From NCBI GenBank assembly GCA_016711605.1, contig JADJSS010000031.1, positions 1-9,868 on the forward strand: a DNA stretch of 9,868 nucleotides. The letters are read 5' to 3'. The stretch comes from Saprospirales bacterium (GTDB taxonomy: Bacteria > Bacteroidota > Bacteroidia > Chitinophagales > JADIYW01). Made by a program: the position numbers and the translations under genes. How positions within the stretch are numbered: the stretch's first letter is position 1; each line of letters opens with the position of its first letter. Below the pieces are notes generated by a model. That model saw only the letters and a program-made list of their open reading frames with translations. It made no database searches and had not been told where the DNA came from. Positions 1 through 8,159 of the stretch are shown here, piece by piece.

Positions 1-144
1 CCATTCCAGTTTTGAATGACCTATCCAAAGAACTTTTGCATAATATATTCACCACGAATTGACTTTTCTTTTCCTTTAATAAAGTGATTGCAATGGATGT
101 TATATTATTTCTTGTAAAATAAGAAATGTAAGAATGGAAATACT

Positions 145-357
145 ATGAAAAAAGTTAAAATAAAGACTCCCTTTCCAATTTGGGAACAACTGAAATTAAG
201 CACAGAAAGAACGGCCCCACTCCGCGGCATGACCTGCGCTGGCGGCAGCCGCATCGAAGTGAATTCGAAGTTCAGGAATCGCAAACAAAAGAAGCAACCA
301 ATTAATAAGTATACTTTAGAATTGTTAAGAAATAGAAATTGCCAGCAGAGCCTTTAA
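145..357 (+). CDS. small hypothetical ORF carrying a GC-rich insert
   Basis: A 70-codon open frame opens with ATG after a weak purine-rich stretch (GGAAA, about 6 bases upstream). Its first 20 residues and its last 25 are Lys/Asn/Leu-rich and AT-rich like the rest of the window. Residues about 22 to 41 (TAPLRGMTCAGGSRIEVNSK) are encoded by a strikingly GC-rich patch. I recall short Leptospira hypothetical proteins with a similar GGSRIEVNSK-FRNRKQK string, which would make this a dispersed repeat that happens to be open, not a conserved protein; that is memory, not a search. There is no signal peptide, membrane segment or known domain. It points away from the neighbouring TPM pseudogene tail. 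It may not be expressed as a protein at all. Nothing recognisable was seen in bases 1-144. Confidence 0.3.
   Translation: MKKVKIKTPFPIWEQLKLSTERTAPLRGMTCAGGSRIEVNSKFRNRKQKKQPINKYTLELLRNRNCQQSL
211..260. repeat. GC-rich patch with imperfect stem-loop
   Basis: This stretch is far richer in G+C than its surroundings. It contains an imperfect hairpin at 235-253: TGCG-CTG pairs with CAG-C-CGCA around a GCGG loop, with one bulged base. A tandem-like CGAAGT...CGAAGT follows at 255-274. The composition break suggests an inserted repeat or foreign segment. The family is not established from this single copy. Confidence 0.35.
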
Positions 358-429
358 TCCCTACTTGTAAACGTTTTAATTAAATTTGCTTCGGTCCCCA
401 TTTTTTCTTTTATAACAATAAACGATATA

Positions 430-1925
430 GAAGCAAGATAAAATTTACCAACTTTACCTGCTCCACCACCGATCGTCCACCGCAAAGAAGAACCGGACGA
501 GCTAGAACCAGATGAACGCCGCTGTAAGAGAAGAAGAGGAACTAGAAGACTTACAATCTTGCGGGAATTGTATAAGTCGAACTACTTTGCCTTGATTACA
601 ATTTTTACAGGCATAACGTCGTATACCGGAACCCAGAACTAAGTGCAGAAAAGTAGGAGAAACGGTCACGTGTCCGATTATACAAAATAAGTTTTATAGC
701 TACAAGGACATTTAGAATAGCTTGTGAATAATGACTCGTATGCGTAAATCTTAACATCTTTACTCTACTCACAAACCAAACATCATAATCAATAAGATCC
801 AATTTTTCTTCCTATCTTCTGTCCATCTTTTAGGAAGAAATCGTCTTTATCCTCAGCAAGTCTAACCATTTCCGTTTTCGCACTTAGGACATATTCTTGC
901 GGCTAATCTTAATTGTCTTCTTTATAATAAGACTCCATACGGCAAAGATGATTAAGGTAAAGGAAAAATAAATATAAGTAAAATAAATTCCATGATCTAA
1001 ATCTTGAATCAATTGCTTTATAATACTCATATGGATCTTTGTAGGTTTTCTTTGAAAATTCATAAAACACCAGGAAATGGAAACAAAAATAAAAACACCT
1101 AAAAAGAAATAGGCTTGGTAGAGCAATGGAGGCAAATAGATATAACTCTCATAAGAATAATAAAGAAAGTAAATAACAAAAGGAGCTAGTCCAATTAACG
1201 CCAATTTCCAGTTTACCAACGAATCAGAGAAAAGAAGGCTAAACTTTTTTCCATCTTTATTTTTTAAATAGTATGTCCCAATTAAAAACAAGATTAAATA
1301 GATAGGCGTAAAAACTGGAGAGGAGAAATTATCTACACCGGTAAAGGTTACAATTTTTATCTTCCAGAAAATAAAGAGTTGGTTTAGTTTCCTCATTAGA
1401 GTCAGGTTCATTTTTAATTTTACCTACTGAACACCCAAAATTACGTTTTCCAAATCCAGCATATTCTTTCTTTTTTAAATTAGGGACTAATTCATCTCTC
1501 CTATTCTCTTTAAATTGCATCCAGGAAATTCCCTTCTGACTTACCAGTTTCAAACTCCCCATCTTCTCTGATCCATTGTTAACAAGTAACAAAGAACCAT
1601 TATCCTTTCCTTTCTTTCCAATACCCCGAATTAGAAAAGCTCAGCTGCAATTCTTTTGGAATCGCTCACCAATCGAAGGTAGGATAACAATAGCAAATTC
1701 TACTGTAGTTGATTTTTCTAGTTCTATTAGCTTTGTATTCAAGTTTTCAATATCTTTAGGTTGTAAATAATGATTCGGATCAGAAACAAATCCTCCATTA
1801 GCCACTCTAGGATTCGGGACGGATCTTGACCTCAAATGTTTGTGAGTATCGAGGAGCTGAAAATGCAAATAGTGAAAAGGGAAGTAAGAAGTTAGTTTTT
1901 TCATAGGTGTAACTAACTTACCCAT
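430..1925 (-). pseudogene. TPM-domain (YgcG-like) membrane protein with C-terminal zinc ribbon, decayed
   Basis: One gene of roughly 490 codons can be pieced together across frames. From the ATG at 1925 the signal peptide (LLPFSLFAFSA) reads in a shifted frame. The TPM core then follows (VSDPNHYLQPKDIENLN, VEFAIVILPSIGERF), interrupted by TGA at 1641-1643, and resumes in the same frame as RGIGKKGKDNGSLLLVNN. An EFETG...LDAI piece sits one frame over, followed by DELVPNLKKKEYAGFG. Next come about 160 residues with several hydrophobic membrane segments (884-1411). A zinc-ribbon region begins with CPKC at 880-891 and continues with VRLAEDKDDFFLKDGQKI, DYDVWF, SKCPCSYKTYF and RRYACKNCN. A Ser/Gly-rich tail (SSGSSSSGSS, GGGAG) lies near 440-535. 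TPM proteins are secreted or membrane-anchored; their roles include photosystem II repair in plants. The 3' end is uncertain: the tail frame stays open to 356. Confidence 0.82.
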
Positions 1926-1938
1926 GTATTAATTTAGC

Positions 1939-1957
1939 TCGTATTCTTTTAATACGA
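1939..1957. repeat. perfect 7-bp inverted repeat, possible operator
   Basis: TCGTATT (1939-1945) and AATACGA (1951-1957) are exact inverted copies around a 5-base CTTTT spacer. They lie just upstream of the ATG of the TPM pseudogene. A short, AT-rich dyad here could be a repressor site or a weak mRNA hairpin. It lacks the GC stem and trailing T-run of a standard terminator. Confidence 0.3.
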
Positions 1958-1991
1958 ACGAAAGTCAATTTATAAAATGATACAATTGATA

Positions 1992-1999
1992 TCCTCCTT
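1992..1999 (-). promoter_or_regulatory. orphan strong Shine-Dalgarno (AAGGAGGA)
   Basis: On the minus strand the sequence reads AAGGAGGATATCAATTG, a near-perfect ribosome-binding site with no ATG at the proper distance. The ATT six bases downstream opens a frame of 23 codons (VSFYKLTFVRIKRIRAKLIH and so on) that stops at a TAA just after the ATG of the TPM pseudogene. The original start codon may have been lost, so the site may mark the true start of a small gene or of an ancestral TPM reading frame. Confidence 0.3.
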
Positions 2000-2008
2000 A
2001 ATACACAT

Positions 2009-2137
2009 TTAAAATTTATCTTCCTCTTTAAAGGAATCATGACTCGGAACCCCTGCGTCTACAAACATGAAACCTAGAATTAAGGACATGCTATTAGGGT
2101 TTTCATATACAATTGGGAAGTACCAAAATGATAAAAT
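2009..2137 (-). pseudogene. C-terminal remnant of an unrecognised gene
   Basis: A 42-codon minus-strand frame runs from just after a TAA to a TAA at 2009-2011. It has protein-like composition: an aromatic, hydrophobic first half (ILSFWYFPIVYENPNS), a glycine-rich middle (LILGFMFVDAGVPSHDS) and a charged tail (FKEEDKF). No start codon is visible at its upstream end. It would sit directly upstream of, and collinear with, the orphan Shine-Dalgarno site and the TPM pseudogene, as the previous gene in an operon would. I do not recognise the family. Chance openness is possible at this length, so confidence is low. Confidence 0.25.
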
Positions 2138-2149
2138 TTAGAGTTAAAA

Positions 2150-3033
2150 ATGCTAATAGGGATAATCGTAAGTTACCAACCAAATTTAAGCGAACTCGTT
2201 TCTAACAGCAAATATACTTTCTCAAGTAGACAAACTCACATTCTAATTGAAAACGGTTCCAGATAAAAAAATTCAGATCAAATCCAAAACAGAAATCAAG
2301 ATTCAAAAGTACAATTCACCTTAGAATCAAAAATCTAGGTCTAGGAGCAGCGCAAAATATTGGGAGTAAAAGGACTCGAAATGGGAGGAGATTTTTCTAT
2401 TTCTAGATGACGATTCTAGTCTACGCCAGAATAGTGTGGAAAGTTTTGCGGAAGGAATTTGAAATCAATCGAAATCTGAGTGCCGCTTGCCATATAGTGC
2501 ATAACGATTCTAGAAAAGGAACAAAAGTATTGGATTCAATCAAAATTTTTTATAAGCGAGGTGCGTTTAACGGCGAATATGCGTAAGCTTGAAAGTATAA
2601 ATACAGTAATATCTTCAGGATCCACTCATTCCAGAGAAGTTATCGAAAATGCGGATTATGAGAGAGGATTTTTTTATTGATTATATAGACATTGAGTATT
2701 GTCTGCGGGTAAGAGCAAATGGGTTTTTAATCACGGTGATACGAGAGGCGGAGCTTCTGCATAATTTAGGGAATACAAAAAGCATTCAAGTTTCTAAATT
2801 GCTTTATCCAACCAATCCACAGTCCCAAAGAAGATTTTATATGATTCATAATCGAATCTGGACTTGAAAACTCCTATTCGTTTCACTTCCCGGTTGGTTT
2901 TCTCGTTGCTGTAGGAAATTTATTCGTGGACAATCTAAGAGTTTTTCTCTTAGAAAAACAAAAAAAAGAAAACTTAAAGCAGTTTTTGTTAGGACTACAA
3001 GAAGGTTCTTTTAAAAAAGTAGAAAGGAGATAA
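2150..3033 (+). pseudogene. GT2 rhamnosyltransferase, decayed
   Basis: Fragments in alternating plus-strand frames line up with a family 2 (GT-A fold) rhamnosyltransferase of about 295 residues. They begin with LIGIIVSYQPNLSELVSN after the ATG at 2150, then give an ILIENGS piece, NIGS, and the metal-binding motif as FLFLDDDSS (the family usually has LDQDS). After VISSGS...REVIENA comes MREDFFIDYIDIEYCLRV, HNLGNTKSIQ and RRFYMIHNRIWT. The end reads VAVGNLFVDNLRVFLLEKQK to QEGSFKKVERR and a TAA at 3031-3033. The family transfers rhamnose from dTDP-rhamnose to a growing glycan at the cytoplasmic face. At least five frame changes or stops separate these pieces. It is the only plus-strand glycosyltransferase here and converges on the operon at 3040 with a six-base gap. 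Confidence 0.78.
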
Positions 3034-3039
3034 TGCCTC

Positions 3040-3943
3040 TTAGCCAACCCTGCTGCAAAAATTGATACCGAATTGAAAATACTTTCTTTCTAAAAATTTA
3101 TTTTTAGATACTAATAAATATTTTTCCAGTATTTCTTTTTCTTTTGAGGGTAAAATGGATTTATATATTTGAAGAAATTTCTCTACTTGAATGATTCTAG
3201 TTTGATTTTCCAATTTCCACTTTTTAACGTAATCCATTAGCCCGAGAAGTGTTCGCAGAATTCTTCCGAAAGAGCGAGCTTTCCCGCCTACTACATTATT
3301 TCTATGAATCCTGTATCGTATCAAAGTTCTTTCTGAAGTAATAATCTTTCCAAAAGAACAAGCAACTAAAGCAATCCACCAATCGTGCATCTTTGCTTCC
3401 TTTAGAACTTGGTTTACTAGATTAAAGGAGCATTCATGCCCGTGAACAGGCTGTAACCGTATTTTGCATGACTAAAGACGATTTAGTCTATGTCCAAGTT
3501 TCAGTGAATCGTTTGAAATTTCAAAAAAGACTTATATGAATGAGTTTGAAATTATCATCAATGACAGAAAGATCAGAATGAAAAAGAAGTGGAATTTTCT
3601 TTCCAAACAAATCTTCTTGTCGCTGAATTGATTCCAGCGACTTTTCAATCTTATCCGCTTCCCAAATATCATCTTGATCACAAAAAAATATATAATCAGC
3701 TTCCGGCGGAAGTGAATTTAACAATATATTAAAACTTTCAATTACGCCTACATTTTGACCTGCTAAAATTTTTAAGGGAAGATTTTTTTTCCACTGATTC
3801 AAAATTTCTAAAGTTCGATCCGATGAACCATCATCCCTAATTAGTAATTGAAAAGGAATGGTTTGCTTTTTTAAACTAGATAATTGCTCTTCTAAAAATT
3901 TTTCTCCATTGTAAGTAGAGAGAAGAATAAATATATTAGCCAT
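3040..3943 (-). pseudogene. GT2 glycosyltransferase (rhamnosyltransferase-like), frameshifted
   Basis: The N-terminal 140 codons from the ATG at 3943 are intact: FILLSTYNGEKFLEEQL at residues 5-21, the nucleotide-binding RDDGSSD near 36-42, and the metal-binding FFCDQDDIW near 87-94, followed by LLFHSDLSVIDDN. The C-terminal 116 codons (3040-3390) start at MHDWWIALVACSFGKI, the usual acceptor-side motif of this family. The roughly 130 bases between them (3391-3520) encode the expected linker (LNRL, VMQNTVTAC, TGMNAPL) scattered over three frames, so several indels lie close together. Full length, about 300 residues, is normal for the family. Its ATG overlaps the last 8 bases of the upstream GT4 gene, which implies translational coupling. 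An N-terminal fragment alone would lack the acceptor half and should be inactive. Confidence 0.87.
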
Positions 3944-5173
3944 GGTTTAAATATTTCTTCTGTAAATTAGTAAGAATTTTAAAGACTTTCCCTTCCTTTT
4001 TCCCAACTTGCTGGTTACTATATTTGACAGCATTCTTTCGTAGGCGATTTCTTAATTCATGATTTTTAAAAAGTTCTAACATCTTATCTGTAATAGACTC
4101 AATCGTAGGATCACAAAGGAACATATATCCTCATTTAAACCCCATCTATTATTCGGACCCTCATTGATTAAAGAGTGCAATTAGAAGCCATCAACTCTAA
4201 AGGTAAAAGGGATAGATTTGTAAAAGATAATACAAGTGCCAGATCAACAGACTTATAAATATCATGCAATTGACTCAATTGAAGAAGACCAAGATTCGTT
4301 ACTTCAAAATCTATGGACATATTGCTATTATCCTCACCCGCAATTAAAATTTCAACTTCTGGCATTCTCTTTTTTAACTCTCCAAGAGCAAGCAATCCTA
4401 AGTAAACACCACGTCTAGGAGTCATAGTCCGCAAATAAAAAAATACTCTCGGCTTTTTTTTTTTGTTTCCAAGTATTCTGAGGAATACTCACATCATCCA
4501 CTGCGGAGTAGAGATGTCTGTCATAAGAAAATCCAAAGCTTTCGCAAGGCATTTGGTATTTTTCCTCGAGCGTATCTTTGATCCAATCGCCAGCAGTAAT
4601 TCCATAGAAACCGAATTTGTATGTAGCTTCTGCTAAAGCAGAGTCTGTTCCTGGAGGATAAAAAAGAGACTCGTAATCCTGGACAAAATATGTTTTGAGA
4701 GGAGATCCTATAAAATCTCTAACCGGATAAGCAGTCCTCCATTCAGTTGCCATCGAAATTAAAGTTGGCTTAGCTTCACTTCTTCCCTCAAAAATTTCAG
4801 CATTAACAGGAATATAATCTTCGTTGATAATTTTTTTACTTTGTGCCTTCGACAGATGATTGCTCTCAACAATGATAAGATTATTTTTTACTCCTAGTTT
4901 CTCCAAGAAATGAACCATTCGAAATATGTTCAAATGCCCACCAGAACCAGAGCCTGGATTGAAAGCAGGTATAAACCAATTAACATCGAGTATCCGCTTT
5001 TCTCAGTTATACTTTGATCCATATTTTATTGATATAAAAAAATTATACGTTTTCGCAATTGAATTGTCTTTCGGCGAAACAATATATATAATTGTCTGTG
5101 CAATGATTCTCTTTATTCTTTTTAGCAATTCTTTTCGAAGAGATTTAAATAAATCAGTCATTTTATGAATCAT
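3936..5173 (-). pseudogene. GT4 rhamnosyltransferase, WsaF-like, decayed
   Basis: The start is the ATG at 5173, overlapping the previous stop as ATGA. Fifty-six codons run to an in-frame TGA (5003-5005), probably a lost Trp. The same frame continues with RILDVNWFIPAFNPGSGSGG and HLNIFRMVHFLEKLG (GT-B N-terminal loop), ATEWRTAYPVRDF, KTYFVQDYESLFYPPGT, FGFYGITAGDWIKDTL and CESFGFSYDRHLY. At an A11 run (4454-4464) the frame shifts, then gives PRVFFYLRTMTPRRG, GELKKRMPEVEILIAGEDN, TNLGLLQLSQL and SFTNLSLLPLELMASNC. Two more shifts near 4126-4170 bridge NEGPNNRWGLNED (4127-4165) to FLCDPTIESITDKMLELF and the C-terminus. About 410 residues, normal for WsaF-type enzymes, which transfer rhamnose in S-layer and O-antigen glycans. 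The name rests on recalled motifs. Confidence 0.86.
4454..4464 (-). repeat. A11 homopolymer at a frameshift site
   Basis: Eleven consecutive T on the plus strand (A on the coding strand) lie inside the GT4 gene exactly where its frame breaks. With 11 A the frame runs into a TAG about 12 codons later. With 10 or 13 A it would join the KPRVFFYLRTMTPRRG frame. This is the length and context of a slipped-strand contingency tract. Confidence 0.75.
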
Positions 5174-6181
5174 AGATTTTTATTTCGCCCTGCGCCCTTT
5201 TCCTTCTTTTGCAATTCATAATCCATAGAAATTTTATTGTATAAAACTGCACTAATCCTTTTTTTAGAACCCAGAAAGTATCCGGAAAACCGCAAAATAT
5301 TATACATTGGTCTATTGAATAGCAGAATAAATTTCTTCGAGAGACTTATATCCTTAGAACGAAGTAGAACTGAATAATCGATTCTTATTTTCAATATAAT
5401 GATTTTTATTAATACCAAGAAGCTACTTATGATTTGATGCTGGAAATGAATCTGAAAACTAACAGCTTCTTCAAAACTTCTTCCAAATACTTCTATCATC
5501 GTATAAGTATGTGAATGATAGACTATTGCTAGGTCTGCGTATGCTTTTATATAACCATTTTCTAATATGGCTTTTGCCCATCTTTGATCTTCAGCAAAAT
5601 TTACATCTTCGTATGGAATTTTTTCCCAAACAGATTTTCTAAGCATTGCATTATTATCCGAAAAGAAACAATAAAACATTTGCAAATTTTTATCCGCATT
5701 ATAAGCATTTAAGTCTTCGATTTTATAATAAGTAATCGGTGGAGTGCGATTGAATCCATCAAAGTGTTGATTCAATTCTCGCTTTGTAAAAATATCTGCA
5801 TCTTCATAAGCATGGTGTCTGCCAAATACGCATGCGACATTTTCATTTTCCAAAAATGGCTGCACCATGTTTGTCAGCCAATGTGAATTTATCGGAGTTG
5901 CATCATGAGTGATAACAGCGATTAGTTCTCCTTTTGATTTTTCAATTGCAAAATTACGAGTTTTTCCATGTCCGAATTCAGAGGATGGAATTGAAAATAT
6001 TTCCAGATTTTTATGAATTTTTCCAGATTCATTTAAAAACTCTAACGTTCCATCCGTTGAGCCCGAATCAATCATTATAATTTCCGCATAACCATTGTAT
6101 GCCTGTGTATAAAACTCTTTCTATAATTTTTCCAGGATTTTTCACTGGAATGATAATGGATACTGATGGATATTCCTTCAT
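5170..6181 (-). pseudogene. GT2 rhamnosyltransferase-like protein, single frameshift
   Basis: The ATG at 6181 overlaps the preceding stop as ATGA. MKEYPSVSIIIPVKNPGKII is a normal GT2 start, but the frame slips by one base near 6105-6116 and, if followed, ends at a TGA a few codons later. The rest is open from MIDSGSTDGTLEFL (6075) to the stop at 5170, 301 codons: GHGKTRNFAIEKSKGE, the catalytic-region ITHDAT (family usually TQDA), VACVFGRHHAYEDAD, NNAMLRKSVWEKIPYEDVNF and AEDQRWAKAILENGY, then YHSHTYT. Total length, 1012 bases, is one more than a multiple of three, consistent with one inserted base. The basic C-terminus suits a peripheral membrane enzyme. It is the least damaged glycosyltransferase here; a product from an internal start would lack the N-terminal nucleotide-binding strand. 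Confidence 0.87.
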
Positions 6182-7129
6182 AGAATAGAATCAACCAGCC
6201 TTTTTAATCCATTCTCCAGATTAATTTTTGGATTCCATTCAAAATCTTTTTTTGCTTTTGTAATATCCAAAACATTCCATCTAGGAAGTTTAATTCTTGA
6301 ATCTTTTTTTACAACAATTCGAGGAATCGATTTGACTAGATATTTTTCCATTAAATCTAAGATTTCTTTTAGACTTGTCCCTACTCCTGTTCCAATGTTA
6401 TATACGGGATAGCCGCTCTTACGAAATAAAATTCCTTTTTCAAATGCAGAAGTCATGTCTTCTAAATGTATATAGTCACGAACAATCTTTTCATCATCAA
6501 ATATTTGAATTTCTTTCCCTTCCAATATTCGGCTGAGGCTAACACCCATAAATCCCTGATTTCTGCCTGAAGATAATAACTCTCCGTAAGGATTTGAAAT
6601 CCTAAGAGTAAAACTAGAATGGTGCGAAATTTTTGTAAGAAGATCTAAATAATATTCGAGGGAAAGTTTGTTAATCCCTTAAGAAGTCAAAGGCTCGGTA
6701 GCATCCCTTTCTCTATGGAGTTGCTGCGGCTTCTCCTAGTAAACCGTTCCCCCACTACCACTACTTGCAAATAAAATATGAATCGGGTTCTGGACTTTCT
6801 TTCACACTTCAATCAATTGCAGACTAGGAATCAGATTGGCTTCCGTTTCATACACAAAATTATTGTTTGACTCCATCGGCTTTCCGAATTGACCAAGATG
6901 AATTAGAATATCTATTCTTTCTAAAAAATTCTGTAAAGTCTTTTCATCATGTAATTGTCCAATCGTCCAAATCGAAATATTCTGAAAAAGATTTATTTGT
7001 TCTCTTCGTGAGTAAATATGAACAGAATTTTTTTTTTGCAAGATGATTTGTCAAACTTCGTCCAAGAAATCCAGTCGAGCCTATGATACCAATGTTTAAT
7101 TTCTTAGAATTTTCAAAACTAGTTCGCAT
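6178..7129 (-). pseudogene. NAD-dependent sugar epimerase/dehydratase (GalE-like SDR), decayed
   Basis: An extended short-chain dehydrogenase of about 317 residues. The ATG at 7129 leads into NIGIIGSTGFLGRSLTNHLA, the GxxGxxG Rossmann motif. The frame slips at an A10 run (7028-7037), then gives DILIHLGQFGKP. Stops at 6802-6804 (TGA) and 6736-6738 (TAG) flank the PIHILFASSGSGGTVY substrate motif, with local indels after it. The YxxxK catalytic motif reads stop-GINK because the Tyr codon is TAA (6679-6681). The same frame continues as LSLEYYLDLLTKIS, LRISNPYGELLSSGRNQGFM, then VRDYIHLEDM, PVYNIGTGVGTSLKEILDLM and DFEWNPKINLENGLKRLVD. Such enzymes interconvert nucleotide sugars, for example UDP-glucose and UDP-galactose; the exact substrate is unknown. 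The stop overlaps the GT2 start as ATGA. The C-terminal 123 codons alone would be non-functional. Confidence 0.87.
7028..7037 (-). repeat. A10 homopolymer at a frameshift site
   Basis: Ten consecutive A on the coding strand follow the NHLA codons of the epimerase gene. Ten A sends the frame into a dead end about 35 codons later. Nine or twelve would join NSVHIYSRREQ and keep the Rossmann fold in frame. It is the second long poly-A run of this operon sitting precisely at a frame break. Confidence 0.75.
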
Positions 7130-7192
7130 GCAATTATTTGATTCGCACTGTTATTTTTAAGAGAATTTTTCTGATATATTTAAGAAATCGAA

Positions 7193-7833
7193 TCAATTTA
7201 TTTTCATGAAATAGATTATACCAGACATTAATTTTTTTGTAAGAGTATTCGTATCCCTTAGTTCATTAATTAAATTTGCAATTTCTAGCGGCGAATACTG
7301 ATAAGCTAGATATTTAATGGAAGAATCTTTCCAGAGCAAAGTCGAAAATAACCGCTCCATGAGGAAAGGAATATAAGACACGGGATAGTGGTAAGGTGCA
7401 TTGCTTTTCAGTTTATCTACAATTTCTTGATCATTTTGTTTTCCAAAATATAATCATGAATTGGTTTTGTAAATGCAATGTATTTTCCCAAAACGCAGTG
7501 TTCCCAATCCAATAATTGCAATACAGAGAATCAGCTGCTGTATTTTTTACATCATGAATGGATTGATAAAATAAACATCGTAGCCTGGATTTTTGCGAAT
7601 AAAGTTAAAGAATTCTGATTCAGTTTTTCTCGCTTTCTCAAAAACCGCCAAGATAAAACTCCCGCGAAATCTCCTTCTTTAAAAAAACCATCTAAATAAG
7701 ACTTTAAAATGACGCTGTATTCTAAAAACAAATCAGATTCAAAATCAGACGTATTGTAATATGGAAAACAGTTTTCAGATATCTTGCTTACCTGCTCTTT
7801 TCTAAAATAAATTTGTCTGACTTTAATATTCAT
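7193..7833 (-). pseudogene. hypothetical polysaccharide-locus protein, frameshifted
   Basis: From the ATG at 7833 the frame gives MNIKVRQIYFRKEQVSKI, FPYYNTSDFESDLFLEYSVI and GDFAGVLSWRFLRKRE, then slips. Neighbouring frames supply DVYFINPF, HDVKNTAADSLYCNYWIGN, TAFWENTL, then IHDYILENK, DQEIVDKLKSNAPYHYP, and finally SYIPFLMERLFSTLLW with a Lys-rich tail ending at 7193. I recall small uncharacterised proteins in surface-glycan loci with GVLSWKF, YCNYWVGN and ERLFSTYL-like strings, but I cannot name a family or reaction. The piece between INPF and LYCNYW looks shorter than in those relatives, so an internal deletion is likely in addition to at least three frameshifts. It follows the remnant upstream by 11 bases and precedes the epimerase by 63 bases of unremarkable AT-rich sequence. 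Confidence 0.65.
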
Positions 7834-7844
7834 TTTATATTCAA

Positions 7845-8145
7845 TTATACATCCTTAATGTCCCACAGAAACTTATGACGAAGCAGGATAGCATTGAATA
7901 ACCGATTATCTTACTAGAAATTTCCGTAACACTTCGTAACCTTTGCTCTCTATAATTCTACTTAAATGTATTTCTCCCGATTTCTAACGCAAGTATTTCA
8001 AAAGTTACACTTTTGAGAATCGCTTTTCTTTCTATTTCCAGAGGTGGATTCTTTTTTATTAGTGCTTCCCCGTGATGGGATATCTTTTAGCTACACTCCC
8101 ACCTGCGGTTTATTAAGAAGGTAAAATCTACTTCTTTTATTAATA
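7845..8145 (-). pseudogene. 3' part of an unrecognised gene cut by the IS
   Basis: Several short frames with protein-like composition are found downstream of the IS. One is open from 7961 to 8086 (LIKKNPPLEIERKAILKSV, then TFEILALEIGRNTFK). Overlapping pieces give RIIESKGYEVLRKFL and, last, RLFNAILLRHKFLWDIKDV ending in TAA at 7845-7847, just 11 bases before the next gene's ATG. With the IS and one target copy removed, this stretch joins 9274-9643 to give about 666 bases between two genes, the size of one 220-residue protein. No family is recognised. The stops and shifts away from the IS show decay beyond the insertion itself. Confidence 0.4.
8141..8145. repeat. TAATA target duplication, left copy
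   Basis: TAATA directly abuts the left inverted repeat and is matched by TAATA at 9274-9278. The direct repeat can be extended to TTAATA if the terminal base of the right repeat is counted, so the exact boundary has one base of ambiguity. Confidence 0.65.
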
Positions 8146-8159
8146 ACTCACCTTACGCA
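8146..8159. repeat. left terminal inverted repeat of the IS
   Basis: ACTCACCTTACGCA, an exact reverse complement of 9260-9273. The transposase TAA (8153-8155) is embedded in it. Confidence 0.85.

Noticed and set aside
59..64. TTGACT as a -35 promoter element
   Set aside because: No -10 hexamer at 16-18 bases spacing.
605..802. Minus-strand frame of 65 codons as a separate gene
   Set aside because: It is a frame fragment within the zinc-ribbon section of the TPM pseudogene; the start (LIDYDVWF) matches that family.
4926..5168. Plus-strand open frame of 80 codons
   Set aside because: It is antisense to the N-terminal codons of the WsaF-like gene, whose minus-strand reading has family motifs and an ATGA overlap; the plus frame has none.
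430..7833. Sequencing error as the cause of all frameshifts
   Set aside because: In-frame stops by substitution occur as well as indels, indels are not confined to homopolymers, and the homopolymer-rich transposase of 1065 bases is intact. Errors at the A10 and A11 runs alone remain possible.
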